10,324 nucleotides of DNA, taken from assembly GCA_002728035.1 (NCBI GenBank), contig PBUZ01000113.1:1-10324 (forward strand), read 5' to 3'. This DNA comes from Methanobacteriota archaeon. GTDB lineage: Archaea; Thermoplasmatota; Poseidoniia; Poseidoniales; Poseidoniaceae. The notes below the pieces were generated by a model. That model was not told the origin of the DNA. It saw nothing but the letters and a program-made list of their open reading frames with translations, and ran no database searches. Made by a program: the position numbers and the translations under genes. Below are positions 1 to 6,260 of this stretch, one piece after another; the first letter of the stretch is position 1; the number at the start of each line of letters is the position of its first letter.

Positions 1-95
1 GGTTGTTGTTTGTTTGCTAAGTTGTGGCCCCAATATACACGAGGGGATTCCATAGGTACGCCTTGTCTGCACGGTCAAAGAACGATTGGGCGCAA
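1..95. other. Non-coding edge region, nothing firm
   Basis: This stretch lies downstream of the small membrane-protein gene. It holds a weak CCCC/GGGG pairing (28-31 with 43-46, 11-base loop) but no U-run that would make it a convincing terminator, and no tRNA-like fold. An open frame from 24 on the plus strand is mostly antisense to the membrane-protein gene and looks like chance. Confidence 0.3.
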
Positions 96-446
96 TCATC
101 TAGGTACAATCTCGTAATCAATGAAAAACATTACCGAATTTCCGACAAGAAAAAATCCAAAACACAAGACCAAAATAACCCAAAAAACAGTCAAAAAAAT
201 ATTCAAAGTGATTTTTTCACCGATCTGTCGTTTCCAATCTTCATATCCCCATTGGTACTTTAATTCAGCAAGACTCATTCTTAGGAAAAACCAGGAAAAA
301 ACCACAGCTGCTAAGCGACCATAGAATGTCTCCTGGTAAACATATGAAAGAATGACGAAACCAATAGCTAATGGAAAATACTCTGCTAAATGTTTTCTCT
401 CTGAGAAGTGAACGGGGTATTTGACGCCTCCTCCCACATCCGCCAT
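96..446 (-). CDS. Small hypothetical membrane protein, three to four TM segments
   Basis: No family recognised. From the ATG at 446 it is 116 residues. A TTG four codons upstream (458) is possible, but neither start has a convincing ribosome site. Hydrophobic stretches lie near residues 23-38, 42-58 and 80-108; the last is long enough for one long or two short helices. Between them is a charged loop (about 60-79) rich in Lys, Arg, Glu and Trp, so this is probably an inner-membrane protein without a large soluble domain. The first 12 residues are Gly-rich and polar, with no signal-peptide cleavage site. The gene is only about 35% G+C while ubiX next door is near 60%. Hydrophobic Phe/Ile/Leu codons explain part of this, but the flanks are AT-rich too. 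It points away from ubiX across a 141-base gap. That it is a real gene is moderately likely; function unknown. Confidence 0.55.
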   Translation of the reverse strand: MADVGGGVKYPVHFSERKHLAEYFPLAIGFVILSYVYQETFYGRLAAVVFSWFFLRMSLAELKYQWGYEDWKRQIGEKITLNIFLTVFWVILVLCFGFFLVGNSVMFFIDYEIVPR

Positions 447-477
447 GGCAAGAGACAAACTCTATGCTATTTGAGAC

Positions 478-524
478 CTCTACACGAGAATTTCACTCGT
501 ACACCATCACTGCGTAATGTAGAG
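478..524. repeat. Nested inverted repeat in the divergent gap
   Basis: CTCTACA (478-484) is the exact reverse complement of TGTAGAG (518-524). Inside it, ACGAG (484-488) pairs with CTCGT (496-500) around a seven-base loop. The two arms therefore nest in the gap between the leftward membrane-protein gene and rightward ubiX. It could be an operator for a dimeric regulator controlling one or both genes, or a structured 5' end of a transcript. A seven-base repeat at this distance can also arise by chance, so the call is tentative. Confidence 0.3.
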
Positions 525-558
525 TCACCAGCGAACCAAACTGAGAACGAACAAGAGG

Positions 559-564
559 CTAAAT
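559..564 (+). promoter_or_regulatory. Weak box A candidate for ubiX
   Basis: CTAAAT is centred about 26 bases before the ubiX ATG. That is where an archaeal TATA box would lie for a leaderless or nearly leaderless transcript. It has only partial likeness to a canonical box A. It fits with ubiX lacking a Shine-Dalgarno site at useful spacing: the purine run at 565-571 is too far upstream. Confidence 0.2.
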
Positions 565-587
565 GGGAGAGCCACCGAAATTGATAC

Positions 588-1157
588 ATGGGCGAGGTCG
601 TCGTGGGCATTTCAGGCGCCTCCGGTGCCATCTACGGCAAGCGACTCACCGAAGTCCTCGCCGACATGGGCAAGACCGTTCGCCTCGTGGTCACCGACTC
701 AGGTCGGCTCACGCTCAAACACGAGTGCGACACCACGCCTGAAGAACTGGCAAAAGCCACCAACGCCGTGCTTGAAGATGCGGAAAATGTCGGCGCAAAA
801 TCGGCCTCTGGTTCGGCAAAGATCGACGCCGTGGTCATCTGTCCGTGCTCGGGAACCACCATCGGAAAACTCGCTGCTGGCATCTCCGATAACCTCGTCA
901 CGCGCTCCGCCATCGTCGCCATGAAGGAGCGCCGCAAACTCATCATCGTGCCGCGAGAAGCACCGTATGCCACCGTTCACTTGGAAAACATGGCCAAACT
1001 GTCGAATTGGGACACCATCATCATTCCCGCCTCACCTGGATTCTACAACCATCCAAAGAGCATCGACGACCTCGTGGACTTCATCGTCGCACGTATCCTA
1101 GACCAACTCGGCTACGAACACACCATCGGACGACGATGGACGGGCGACGAAATCTGA
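588..1157 (+). CDS. ubiX: Flavin prenyltransferase UbiX
   Basis: It joins a dimethylallyl group to FMN, giving prenylated FMN, the cofactor of UbiD-family decarboxylases. The 189 residues match the usual length. Visible motifs: the flavin-binding GISGASGA (7-14), CPCSGTTIGKLAAG (85-98) leading into SDNLVTRSA, PREAP (122-126) and ASPGFYNHP (148-156). Against recalled Pseudomonas UbiX numbering, the active-site residues appear kept: S12, E46, R106, K113, R123, E124 and Y153. The ATG puts the Rossmann motif at the normal distance from the N-terminus; another ATG at 563 is out of frame. No ubiD is in the window. In archaea prenyl-FMN serves UbiD-like enzymes, including the anhydromevalonate phosphate decarboxylase of the modified mevalonate pathway, so either that or quinone synthesis could be the customer. 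It heads a plus-strand run; the peptidase gene follows after 30 bases. Confidence 0.95.
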   Translation: MGEVVVGISGASGAIYGKRLTEVLADMGKTVRLVVTDSGRLTLKHECDTTPEELAKATNAVLEDAENVGAKSASGSAKIDAVVICPCSGTTIGKLAAGISDNLVTRSAIVAMKERRKLIIVPREAPYATVHLENMAKLSNWDTIIIPASPGFYNHPKSIDDLVDFIVARILDQLGYEHTIGRRWTGDEI

Positions 1158-1187
1158 AACGACCCGTAACCGCCGACTTCTTGAACA

Positions 1188-2957
1188 ATGAAAGACGAGG
1201 CTCGCATGGGTGAGCCCATGGAGTTTGAGGGGAAGACCGTCGCTGAACTCAAGGATTTACTGCGAGAACAGGAACTGCCCGTGAGCGGTACCAAAGCGCA
1301 ACTCATTGAGCGCTTGGAAGCCAACAGCGTGGATGGAAACTTGTTGAGTCTCGAAGAAGAGCCAAAAGAAGACGCGATCCTCGTCCAAGAGTTGCCCTGG
1401 TGGAGAAGTACGGACATACTTACTCCGCAGGCATTGATGGCCATTGGCGTGGTTGTCTTGATGGTCACGGCCGTGTTTGTCTTCCGACCAACATGGCTGG
1501 GTTTTGAGCCCGATTATGAATACGAACTCATCAACTACGATGCTGCTCAAACGCTCACCTTTGCGCAAGAACTCGTCGCGCTTGGCCACGGGGATTGGGA
1601 AGGCCGTATGAGCGGCACCACCGAAGAAGCCAACACCTCGGCCTACATCGATGCCAAGTTCACCGAGATGGGACTCACCACCACACAGCATTCCTACCAG
1701 GTACCGATGCACCATGTCAACTCGGAGCCAAGTTTGCGAATCTGTGTACCTGGCTTGAACGGATTGAGCGTCTGTGAAGGCGTCGGCGACTTTGGCAGTC
1801 AAATCACGCAGTTCCAACACCGAAGCGACTACGTGATCCAAGGCTTCTCTGGTCAATCGGCCTACACCTTCAACGACGACGTGCAGGTCACGGATTTGGG
1901 CAACGGCAGCGACGAAGCCCTTTGGCAGACCGCGAGCGGAACCATTGGCTATGTGCGCAGCGGAGGCACATTGAACAGCAACACCGAAATGTTCTCTCTT
2001 GCCGCTGAAAACAACTTGGCTGGCCTCATTCGAGTGAACAAACACCACAACTGCGGCAAAATCGAAGGCAATGATTGCGTTCCCATCTTCAAAGGCTCAG
2101 GCATCGATGATGTCACGGTGGCCAACGGCGGAAGCATCCCGACCGATCTGCCGTTCATCGCCATGTCGAAAGACGCAGGCGAACTTCTGGAGAGCCTCAT
2201 CTTCAACGCAACCGGCCCTACCGGCGTGCTAGAGATGATCATCGACGTCACCAACGATGAAGAGCGCACCATCTACGTCCCCTGCGGAGAAATACGTGGA
2301 AAGAGCAGCGAAGTGGTCATCGTGGGCGGGCATCACGACACCGTCTATCACGCCCAAGGCGCCGTGGACGATACCTCAGGTACGGCGAGCGTGCTTGAAA
2401 TTGCCCGGCAAATGAGCGAAATCGTCAACGAAACTGGCCAACCTGAGCGAACCCTTCGGTTTTGCACATGGGGGGGAGAAGAGGAGGGGCTCTACGGAAG
2501 CAGGGCCTACGTTCAGGCCTTCCAAAACAGTTTGAGGGACAACCTTCGCGTGTACATGAACCTCGACATGAACCACGTGGACAGTGATTTTTCCGAACGA
2601 GGGAACAGCATTCGGCTCTTTGGCAACCACGAAGAAGACATGGAACACATCGCCCGAATCACCGAACTCTACAAGGATGAACGGGACGATGTAGCCGACC
2701 GCTATGACATCCAGGTGATGTTGTTGACGGGAGAGAAAGGTGAATCGGACGGTATGCCGTACAACTCCGACCACGGCCCCTTCGTCTACGACTTGGGCGA
2801 AGGCGAGCGAGGACGCGCCGTCGTGTGTTATGGCAGCGGGAGTTGGGAATACCACACCTACCTCGATACGATGGATCGCTTCAACGAAGAATCGCTCGGT
2901 GTCTCGGTCACCATCTACGGCACCTACATGCGTTTCCTCGCCTATTCGGACTACTGA
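1188..2957 (+). CDS. Membrane-anchored M28 metallopeptidase with N-terminal SAP domain
   Basis: Predicted zinc aminopeptidase acting outside the cell, 589 residues. Domains in order: SAP-like helix-extended-loop-helix (about 13-47), an acidic linker, one TM helix (about 81-99), a lid/PA-like region (about 200-340) and the M28 catalytic core. Di-zinc signatures are complete: H382 and D384 (GGHHDTV), D394 (AVDDTSG), E431 as base and E432 as ligand (GGEEEGLYGS), D460 (NLDM) and H529 (NSDHGPF); a C-terminal YHTYLDTMD follows. Cys pairs 186/196 and 289/297 may be disulfides, which fits an exported domain. With an uncleaved signal-anchor the SAP domain faces the cytosol. The substrate is unknown; peptide scavenging is typical of this family in marine heterotrophs. 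The start is uncertain: an ATG at 1206, with GAGG five bases upstream, would drop six residues and leave the SAP domain intact. Confidence 0.9.
   Translation: MKDEARMGEPMEFEGKTVAELKDLLREQELPVSGTKAQLIERLEANSVDGNLLSLEEEPKEDAILVQELPWWRSTDILTPQALMAIGVVVLMVTAVFVFRPTWLGFEPDYEYELINYDAAQTLTFAQELVALGHGDWEGRMSGTTEEANTSAYIDAKFTEMGLTTTQHSYQVPMHHVNSEPSLRICVPGLNGLSVCEGVGDFGSQITQFQHRSDYVIQGFSGQSAYTFNDDVQVTDLGNGSDEALWQTASGTIGYVRSGGTLNSNTEMFSLAAENNLAGLIRVNKHHNCGKIEGNDCVPIFKGSGIDDVTVANGGSIPTDLPFIAMSKDAGELLESLIFNATGPTGVLEMIIDVTNDEERTIYVPCGEIRGKSSEVVIVGGHHDTVYHAQGAVDDTSGTASVLEIARQMSEIVNETGQPERTLRFCTWGGEEEGLYGSRAYVQAFQNSLRDNLRVYMNLDMNHVDSDFSERGNSIRLFGNHEEDMEHIARITELYKDERDDVADRYDIQVMLLTGEKGESDGMPYNSDHGPFVYDLGEGERGRAVVCYGSGSWEYHTYLDTMDRFNEESLGVSVTIYGTYMRFLAYSDY
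1197..1200 (+). promoter_or_regulatory. GAGG ribosome site favouring the inner start of the peptidase gene
   Basis: GAGG ends five bases before the ATG at 1206. The outer ATG at 1188 has no purine-rich site upstream. This favours 1206 as the true start, although leaderless or SD-less initiation is common in this window, so the longer form was kept. Confidence 0.35.
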
Positions 2958-2980
2958 GCGTGGGATTCAAAACACGGCAC

Positions 2981-2984
2981 GGAG
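2981..2984 (+). promoter_or_regulatory. Ribosome binding site for the parvulin gene
   Basis: GGAG lies ten bases before the ATG at 2995. It helps place the parvulin start there rather than farther upstream, where the open frame continues inside the peptidase gene with no parvulin-like sequence. Confidence 0.4.
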
Positions 2985-2994
2985 TGGATTGAGC

Positions 2995-3288
2995 ATGGTC
3001 GCACCGAGCGCATGGGCATCGCACATTCTGGTTCCATCCAAAAGCGAAGCCATTCAAATCAAAGACAAAGTTGGCAAACTCAAAGATTTCCAAAAATTGG
3101 CGCGAAAGAAGAGCACCTGTCCCTCCAGCCAAAAAGGGGGCGACCTCGGATGGTTCCGCAAAGGGCGCATGGTCAAAGAGTTCGAAGACACCGTTTGGTC
3201 CGTTCCGGTCAACACCGTCTCTGCCCCCGTCAAGACCCAATTTGGCTACCACCTCATTTGGGTCCATGAGCGAGACGAAGACGCCTGA
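2995..3288 (+). CDS. Parvulin-type peptidyl-prolyl cis-trans isomerase
   Basis: A single-domain PpiC/rotamase of 97 residues, which speeds cis-trans isomerisation at proline bonds during folding. Visible parvulin landmarks: ASHILV (8-13) with H10, KKSTCPS with C42 at the catalytic Cys/Asp position, GGDLGWF (48-54), MVKEFED (59-65), and VKTQFGYHLIWVHER (79-93) with H86. There is no signal peptide, TM segment or extra domain, so it is a minimal cytosolic parvulin like the small ones known from some archaea and E. coli PpiC. The open frame extends upstream in the peptidase gene, but the parvulin fold starts only here, 37 bases after the peptidase stop. Its stop is embedded in the ribosome site of folB, which suggests co-translation. 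Confidence 0.92.
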   Translation: MVAPSAWASHILVPSKSEAIQIKDKVGKLKDFQKLARKKSTCPSSQKGGDLGWFRKGRMVKEFEDTVWSVPVNTVSAPVKTQFGYHLIWVHERDEDA

Positions 3289-3292
3289 GGTG
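3287..3292 (+). promoter_or_regulatory. Strong Shine-Dalgarno of folB, overlapping the parvulin stop
   Basis: GAGGTG sits five bases before the GTG at 3298 and overlaps the parvulin TGA (3286-3288). It is the best ribosome site in the window. It fixes the non-ATG start of folB and suggests translational coupling between the two genes. Confidence 0.6.
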
Positions 3293-3297
3293 AAACG

Positions 3298-3660
3298 GTG
3301 CAGTGGCGTGTGGGTCTCCAAGGCTACGAAGTGATGGCCGTCCACGGTTTTTACGACGAAGAACATGTTGCACCCCAACCCTTTGTGTTCACCGTTTGGG
3401 CTACTCTGGCAGGAGAACAACGAATCGAAACGCTCGAAGAGACGTTGAATTATGCCGATATCCAAATCGCCATCGATGAAGTGATGCTCAAAGCACCAGA
3501 ACCGATTCGCTTGATGGAAGAGATGGCGCAACAGGTCATCGGCCGATTGTCAAACCACCAATCCGTTGCGTCCATCTCCATACGAATCGAGAAACCCAAC
3601 GCCCCACTCCCGCACCCGGGCGGACTGCCTGCAATTGAGGCTGAATGGCACCGTGGATGA
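3298..3660 (+). CDS. folB: Dihydroneopterin aldolase FolB
   Basis: Predicted to cleave 7,8-dihydroneopterin to 6-hydroxymethyl-7,8-dihydropterin and glycolaldehyde, a step in folate pterin synthesis. The 120-residue length fits the family, which forms octamers of T-fold subunits. Visible: the HGFYDEE segment (16-22) carrying the pterin-anchoring Glu, QPFVFTVW (27-34), the ETLEETLNYADI block (44-55), a long helix (about 60-84), and IRIEKPNAPLPH (95-106) with K99 at the catalytic lysine position. The start is GTG at 3298, chosen for its strong ribosome site. Methanogens use the unrelated MptD here, so a bacterial-type FolB in an archaeon would point to acquired folate synthesis. No other folate gene lies nearby. 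Related 7,8-dihydroneopterin epimerases (FolX) have the same fold and cannot be fully excluded. Confidence 0.85.
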   Translation: MQWRVGLQGYEVMAVHGFYDEEHVAPQPFVFTVWATLAGEQRIETLEETLNYADIQIAIDEVMLKAPEPIRLMEEMAQQVIGRLSNHQSVASISIRIEKPNAPLPHPGGLPAIEAEWHRG

Positions 3661-3695
3661 GCGAGACTTAAACGCCCGTTCAATCACCGTCCACC

Positions 3696-4181
3696 ATGGT
3701 CATGACCGGGCGCATCTATGTGCCCAGCGCTGTTGAAGAAGGGGGCGCTGTGGTCGGCATGGGTTGCTTCAGCACCCAAGAAACGGCCCTGAACGTGCTG
3801 CGTTCCTTCCTCAAGAAATCGCATCAAGTCCCGCTGGAGCGGGCCAGCATCGCCTCGTGGGACATCGACGTGGTGGGCGACGATGCCGTCACCGTTCTCT
3901 CGGAATACGAATGCAGGGTGTGCCCCGTATGCCATCGCACGACGTTTTGGATCGATATTGAACGGTTTAAAGCCATGTGCTACGGTTCAGCCTGTGGCGC
4001 ATGGATCGAAGAAAGTGCGGTCGAAGCCGATGTGATCGACTGCGGTTGGCCACCCACGCAATTCGCTGAACAGGTCGAGACCATTGACGATGCCATGCGC
4101 GCCTTGCGACGCATTGCCGCCCGTGCGGAAGCCGCCGGTCTTTCGGCCACAGATGACCGATTTTCAATGGATGATGTTTGA
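3696..4181 (+). CDS. Hypothetical cysteine-rich protein, probable zinc ribbon
   Basis: Not recognised. 161 residues, no TM or signal peptide. An N-terminal alpha/beta-looking region (1-70) precedes a metal-site-like core: C73-x2-C76-x2-C79-H80, then 15 residues, then C95-x4-C100-G. The CPVC and CxxxxCG pair resembles a zinc ribbon with wider second spacing; C73 is an extra thiol, and C24 and C116 stand apart. A helical, Ala/Arg-rich segment (about 124-150) and an acidic tail follow. Start: ATG at 3696; M3 at 3702 is an equal alternative, and neither has a ribosome site. It lies 35 bases after folB on the same strand, so co-expression is likely, but nothing in it suggests pterin chemistry. A zinc site is more likely than Fe-S, because there is no typical four-Cys cluster spacing. 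Confidence 0.75.
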   Translation: MVMTGRIYVPSAVEEGGAVVGMGCFSTQETALNVLRSFLKKSHQVPLERASIASWDIDVVGDDAVTVLSEYECRVCPVCHRTTFWIDIERFKAMCYGSACGAWIEESAVEADVIDCGWPPTQFAEQVETIDDAMRALRRIAARAEAAGLSATDDRFSMDDV

Positions 4182-4213
4182 TTCTTTATACAGTGTCAAC
4201 GCTGTTGAACAGC

Positions 4214-4534
4214 ATGTCAACACACTACAAGACCGTCCCCGGAACCGAACAAAACCTCTCCCTTGAGCAGGACATGCATCCTTTTGACCAAACGCAAACG
4301 GAATGCTCACCACCCCATCCGGTGCTGGTCGATGGCATGCTTGGGCGTGCATCGGTCGGGAGCCTCGGTGGCTATAGCACAAGGATTTGCATTGAATTGG
4401 ATGAAGAGCACCCCGATTTAGGAACTTACTTCGTCACGAAATACTTCAGGATCAACACCCCTGGCACCGTCACATGGGGGCACGAAGGGAAGTCGTTTTC
4501 AATTCAGAAAATCATTCAAGGCACTCATTCGTGA
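4214..4534 (+). CDS. Small hypothetical protein
   Basis: Not recognised. From the ATG at 4214 it is 106 residues. The frame is open back to a TTG at 4178 that overlaps the preceding stop, giving 118 residues. No ribosome site supports either start. The first 45 residues are polar and look disordered. From about residue 55 on there are alternating hydrophobic and polar stretches (SLGGYSTRICIELDEEHPD, TYFVTKYFRI, KSFSIQKII) that suggest a small beta-rich fold. There is no TM segment and only two Cys. It is the last gene of the plus-strand run, and its last ten bases overlap the end of the convergent gene on the other strand. No better frame covers this stretch, so it is probably real, with unknown function. 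Confidence 0.55.
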   Translation: MSTHYKTVPGTEQNLSLEQDMHPFDQTQTECSPPHPVLVDGMLGRASVGSLGGYSTRICIELDEEHPDLGTYFVTKYFRINTPGTVTWGHEGKSFSIQKIIQGTHS

Positions 4535-6168
4535 TCTTTTCGTCCTTCCCGGTAGGCCTCGATGACAGCCTTGGCAATGGCCTGAGGGTCATTGTTGATC
4601 TGCTTGTTAATTTTCATCCCACCCATGATTGAATCGCCGACGAGTACGGAATCGGTAAGTGACAACTTCTTCCCGTCCTGCTTGTTTTCTCGACGTTCAA
4701 GGGATTGGGAAAGCTCGTCTTTGCTCTCCTTGATCTGCTCGATGAACATGTCCTTTTCCTCGACCTCTTTCTCAAGGGTCACGACCTTTGATTTCGTGTC
4801 CTCCAATTCCGTGCGCAAGCGATAGGATTCCTCGATGGCCTCTTTCAGTTCCGCATCCATGGCGGCAAGGATTTCCTCAAACGTTGTTGGCTCGTCACCG
4901 AGTTCTTCTTCCTCATGTTCGATATCTTCGACCGATTCATCTTCCGCCGCCTCAATCACGATGGTCTGTTGCGGCGATTGACCAAGCAAGGCCAGACGTG
5001 CTTCAAAGTGGAGCCGGGTGATTTCTCGCTGCGTGAGCGCCCCAATAACCAAGCCGTATAACGTACTCAATGATGCGATAATGACGGAAAGCCAGCCGAA
5101 AAAGGAGTCAATGCGCACCTCGAAAAAGTAGAACAAAATTCGATTATCGTCCCAAGCCTCGCCACTAAACGAAAAAATGGCCAAGAAAAGCACAAGGAAC
5201 AAGGTATACAGAGCACCAGCTGCGAAGGACACACCATACAGCATGTGGGGGAAGGAATTTCTCGCTGCAAGTATCGTTTCATCTGTTTCGGTATATTTTT
5301 TCAACCAATCTCTTGAGAAGGGAACCAAGAACAAACCACCAAGGCCGACGACCAAGACACCTCCCAAACCACCGTCAAACATCGCTTCGATGAACGTGCT
5401 CAAGAAGGAAGGTCCCTCGTCAGTAGAGGCAGCACCTTCGTACATTGGGCAACCCCAGCCGGGAAGGGATTTGTCGACGGAATGCGTGTTCCAATACGCC
5501 CAGGAGTAACAATCCGAAGGTACGCCAAACTCATCTTCTGCCTCTTCCATCAACTTCACGAAATCTTGGTCTTGTCCAACCCCATCCGAATCACCGTCGT
5601 TTCCTTGGGTGGTATCGGTTTGCTCGTTGCTCCCGTCACCGGTGTTGTCTTGAGTTTTATTGTAGGTGAGGTCCACGGGAAGCCAAGGGTCATCGCTGGG
5701 AGAACCGTCATCGTTGGTCAACATCGTCATCATGGTGAACGTAACGTTGGTGATGTCAAGTTCCTCGACGGTTGTGGAATCGGGGGCAATCCAAACGAAA
5801 CTGATGATGTGTGTGCCTCCATTCGCATCCAACCGAATGTGTTGAGGGGATTCGATGACAACATCCTCTGCATGACCATGATCGTCAAGCTCACCCACAT
5901 CAACCATCACATGAATCATGGCGGAAGGTTCATCCGGAGGTCCTGCTGCTTCGGTTGCTAGAAACTTCATCGCATAGGTCGTTCCAGGTATCCACTCGTC
6001 CACCAATTCACTGTCCTCTGTTGAAATCCCAACGGACGAATTCGCTTCTCCATGACAGCCGCAACCATCGTTCACAGCACTGGCGTCCATACCGGTTGGG
6101 AAGGAAAATGTGGTTGGAAGGAGGAGGCATGTGACCAAAATTGAAAGCAACACGACACGGTTCCGCAT
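4525..6168 (-). CDS. Secreted CxCH-domain membrane protein with three TM helices and cytosolic coiled coil
   Basis: Function unknown; 547 residues with a clear architecture. Signal peptide (1 to about 22). An extracellular beta-rich domain begins with DGCGCHG (C36, C38, H39) and contains SFVWIAPD and VTFTMMTML. Its pattern resembles Reeler/choice-of-anchor domains that carry a heme-like CxxCH near their start, but here the motif is CxCH. A Thr/Asn/Asp/Gly linker follows (about 171-200), with DGDSDG resembling a calcium-binding repeat, then a segment with C220 and C240. TM helices lie near 262-284, 308-334 and 354-378. The basic flanks SRDWLKK and TQREITR fit N-out, C-in topology. The cytosolic part is acidic (405-428), then coiled coil (about 430-495), then a tail with DSVLVGD and NNDPQAIAKAVIEAYREG. 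ATG at 6168 is set by the signal peptide. Convergent with the plus-strand run; divergent from nei. Confidence 0.88.
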   Translation of the reverse strand: MRNRVVLLSILVTCLLLPTTFSFPTGMDASAVNDGCGCHGEANSSVGISTEDSELVDEWIPGTTYAMKFLATEAAGPPDEPSAMIHVMVDVGELDDHGHAEDVVIESPQHIRLDANGGTHIISFVWIAPDSTTVEELDITNVTFTMMTMLTNDDGSPSDDPWLPVDLTYNKTQDNTGDGSNEQTDTTQGNDGDSDGVGQDQDFVKLMEEAEDEFGVPSDCYSWAYWNTHSVDKSLPGWGCPMYEGAASTDEGPSFLSTFIEAMFDGGLGGVLVVGLGGLFLVPFSRDWLKKYTETDETILAARNSFPHMLYGVSFAAGALYTLFLVLFLAIFSFSGEAWDDNRILFYFFEVRIDSFFGWLSVIIASLSTLYGLVIGALTQREITRLHFEARLALLGQSPQQTIVIEAAEDESVEDIEHEEEELGDEPTTFEEILAAMDAELKEAIEESYRLRTELEDTKSKVVTLEKEVEEKDMFIEQIKESKDELSQSLERRENKQDGKKLSLTDSVLVGDSIMGGMKINKQINNDPQAIAKAVIEAYREGRKDHE

Positions 6169-6190
6169 GCACTCGCTTTGATTTCATCAC

Positions 6191-6199
6191 TATTAGTAA
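6191..6199 (-). promoter_or_regulatory. Weak box A candidate for the CxCH membrane protein
   Basis: On the minus strand TTACTAATA is centred about 26 bases before the ATG at 6168, the position expected of an archaeal TATA box for a leaderless message. The 92-base gap (6169-6260) must hold promoters for both this gene and nei. For nei I see only TTCAAAG near 6233-6239. Both are weak matches. Confidence 0.2.
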
Positions 6200-6260
6200 T
6201 CATCCTCAACGAGAAACGGCTGCAAACACGCCTTCAAAGAGAGTGCATCGATGTCTAAGC

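Noticed and set aside
28-46. CCCC/GGGG hairpin as a terminator
   Set aside because: Only four pairs, an 11-base loop and no following U-run.
24-263. 79-codon plus-strand frame at the left edge
   Set aside because: Mostly antisense to the small membrane protein; Lys/Asn/Gln-rich composition comes from reading its hydrophobic codons backwards.
1257-2048. Long antisense frame inside the peptidase gene
   Set aside because: Opposite-strand shadow of a gene with complete M28 motifs; no recognisable domain of its own.
2740-2994. Upstream extension of the parvulin gene
   Set aside because: It reads inside the peptidase gene in another frame and has low-complexity Ser/Thr/Arg content; the parvulin fold begins at 2995.
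5482-5961. 159-codon plus-strand frame opposite the CxCH protein
   Set aside because: Shadow of the ectodomain and linker coding region; the minus strand has signal peptide, TM helices and coiled coil in one frame.
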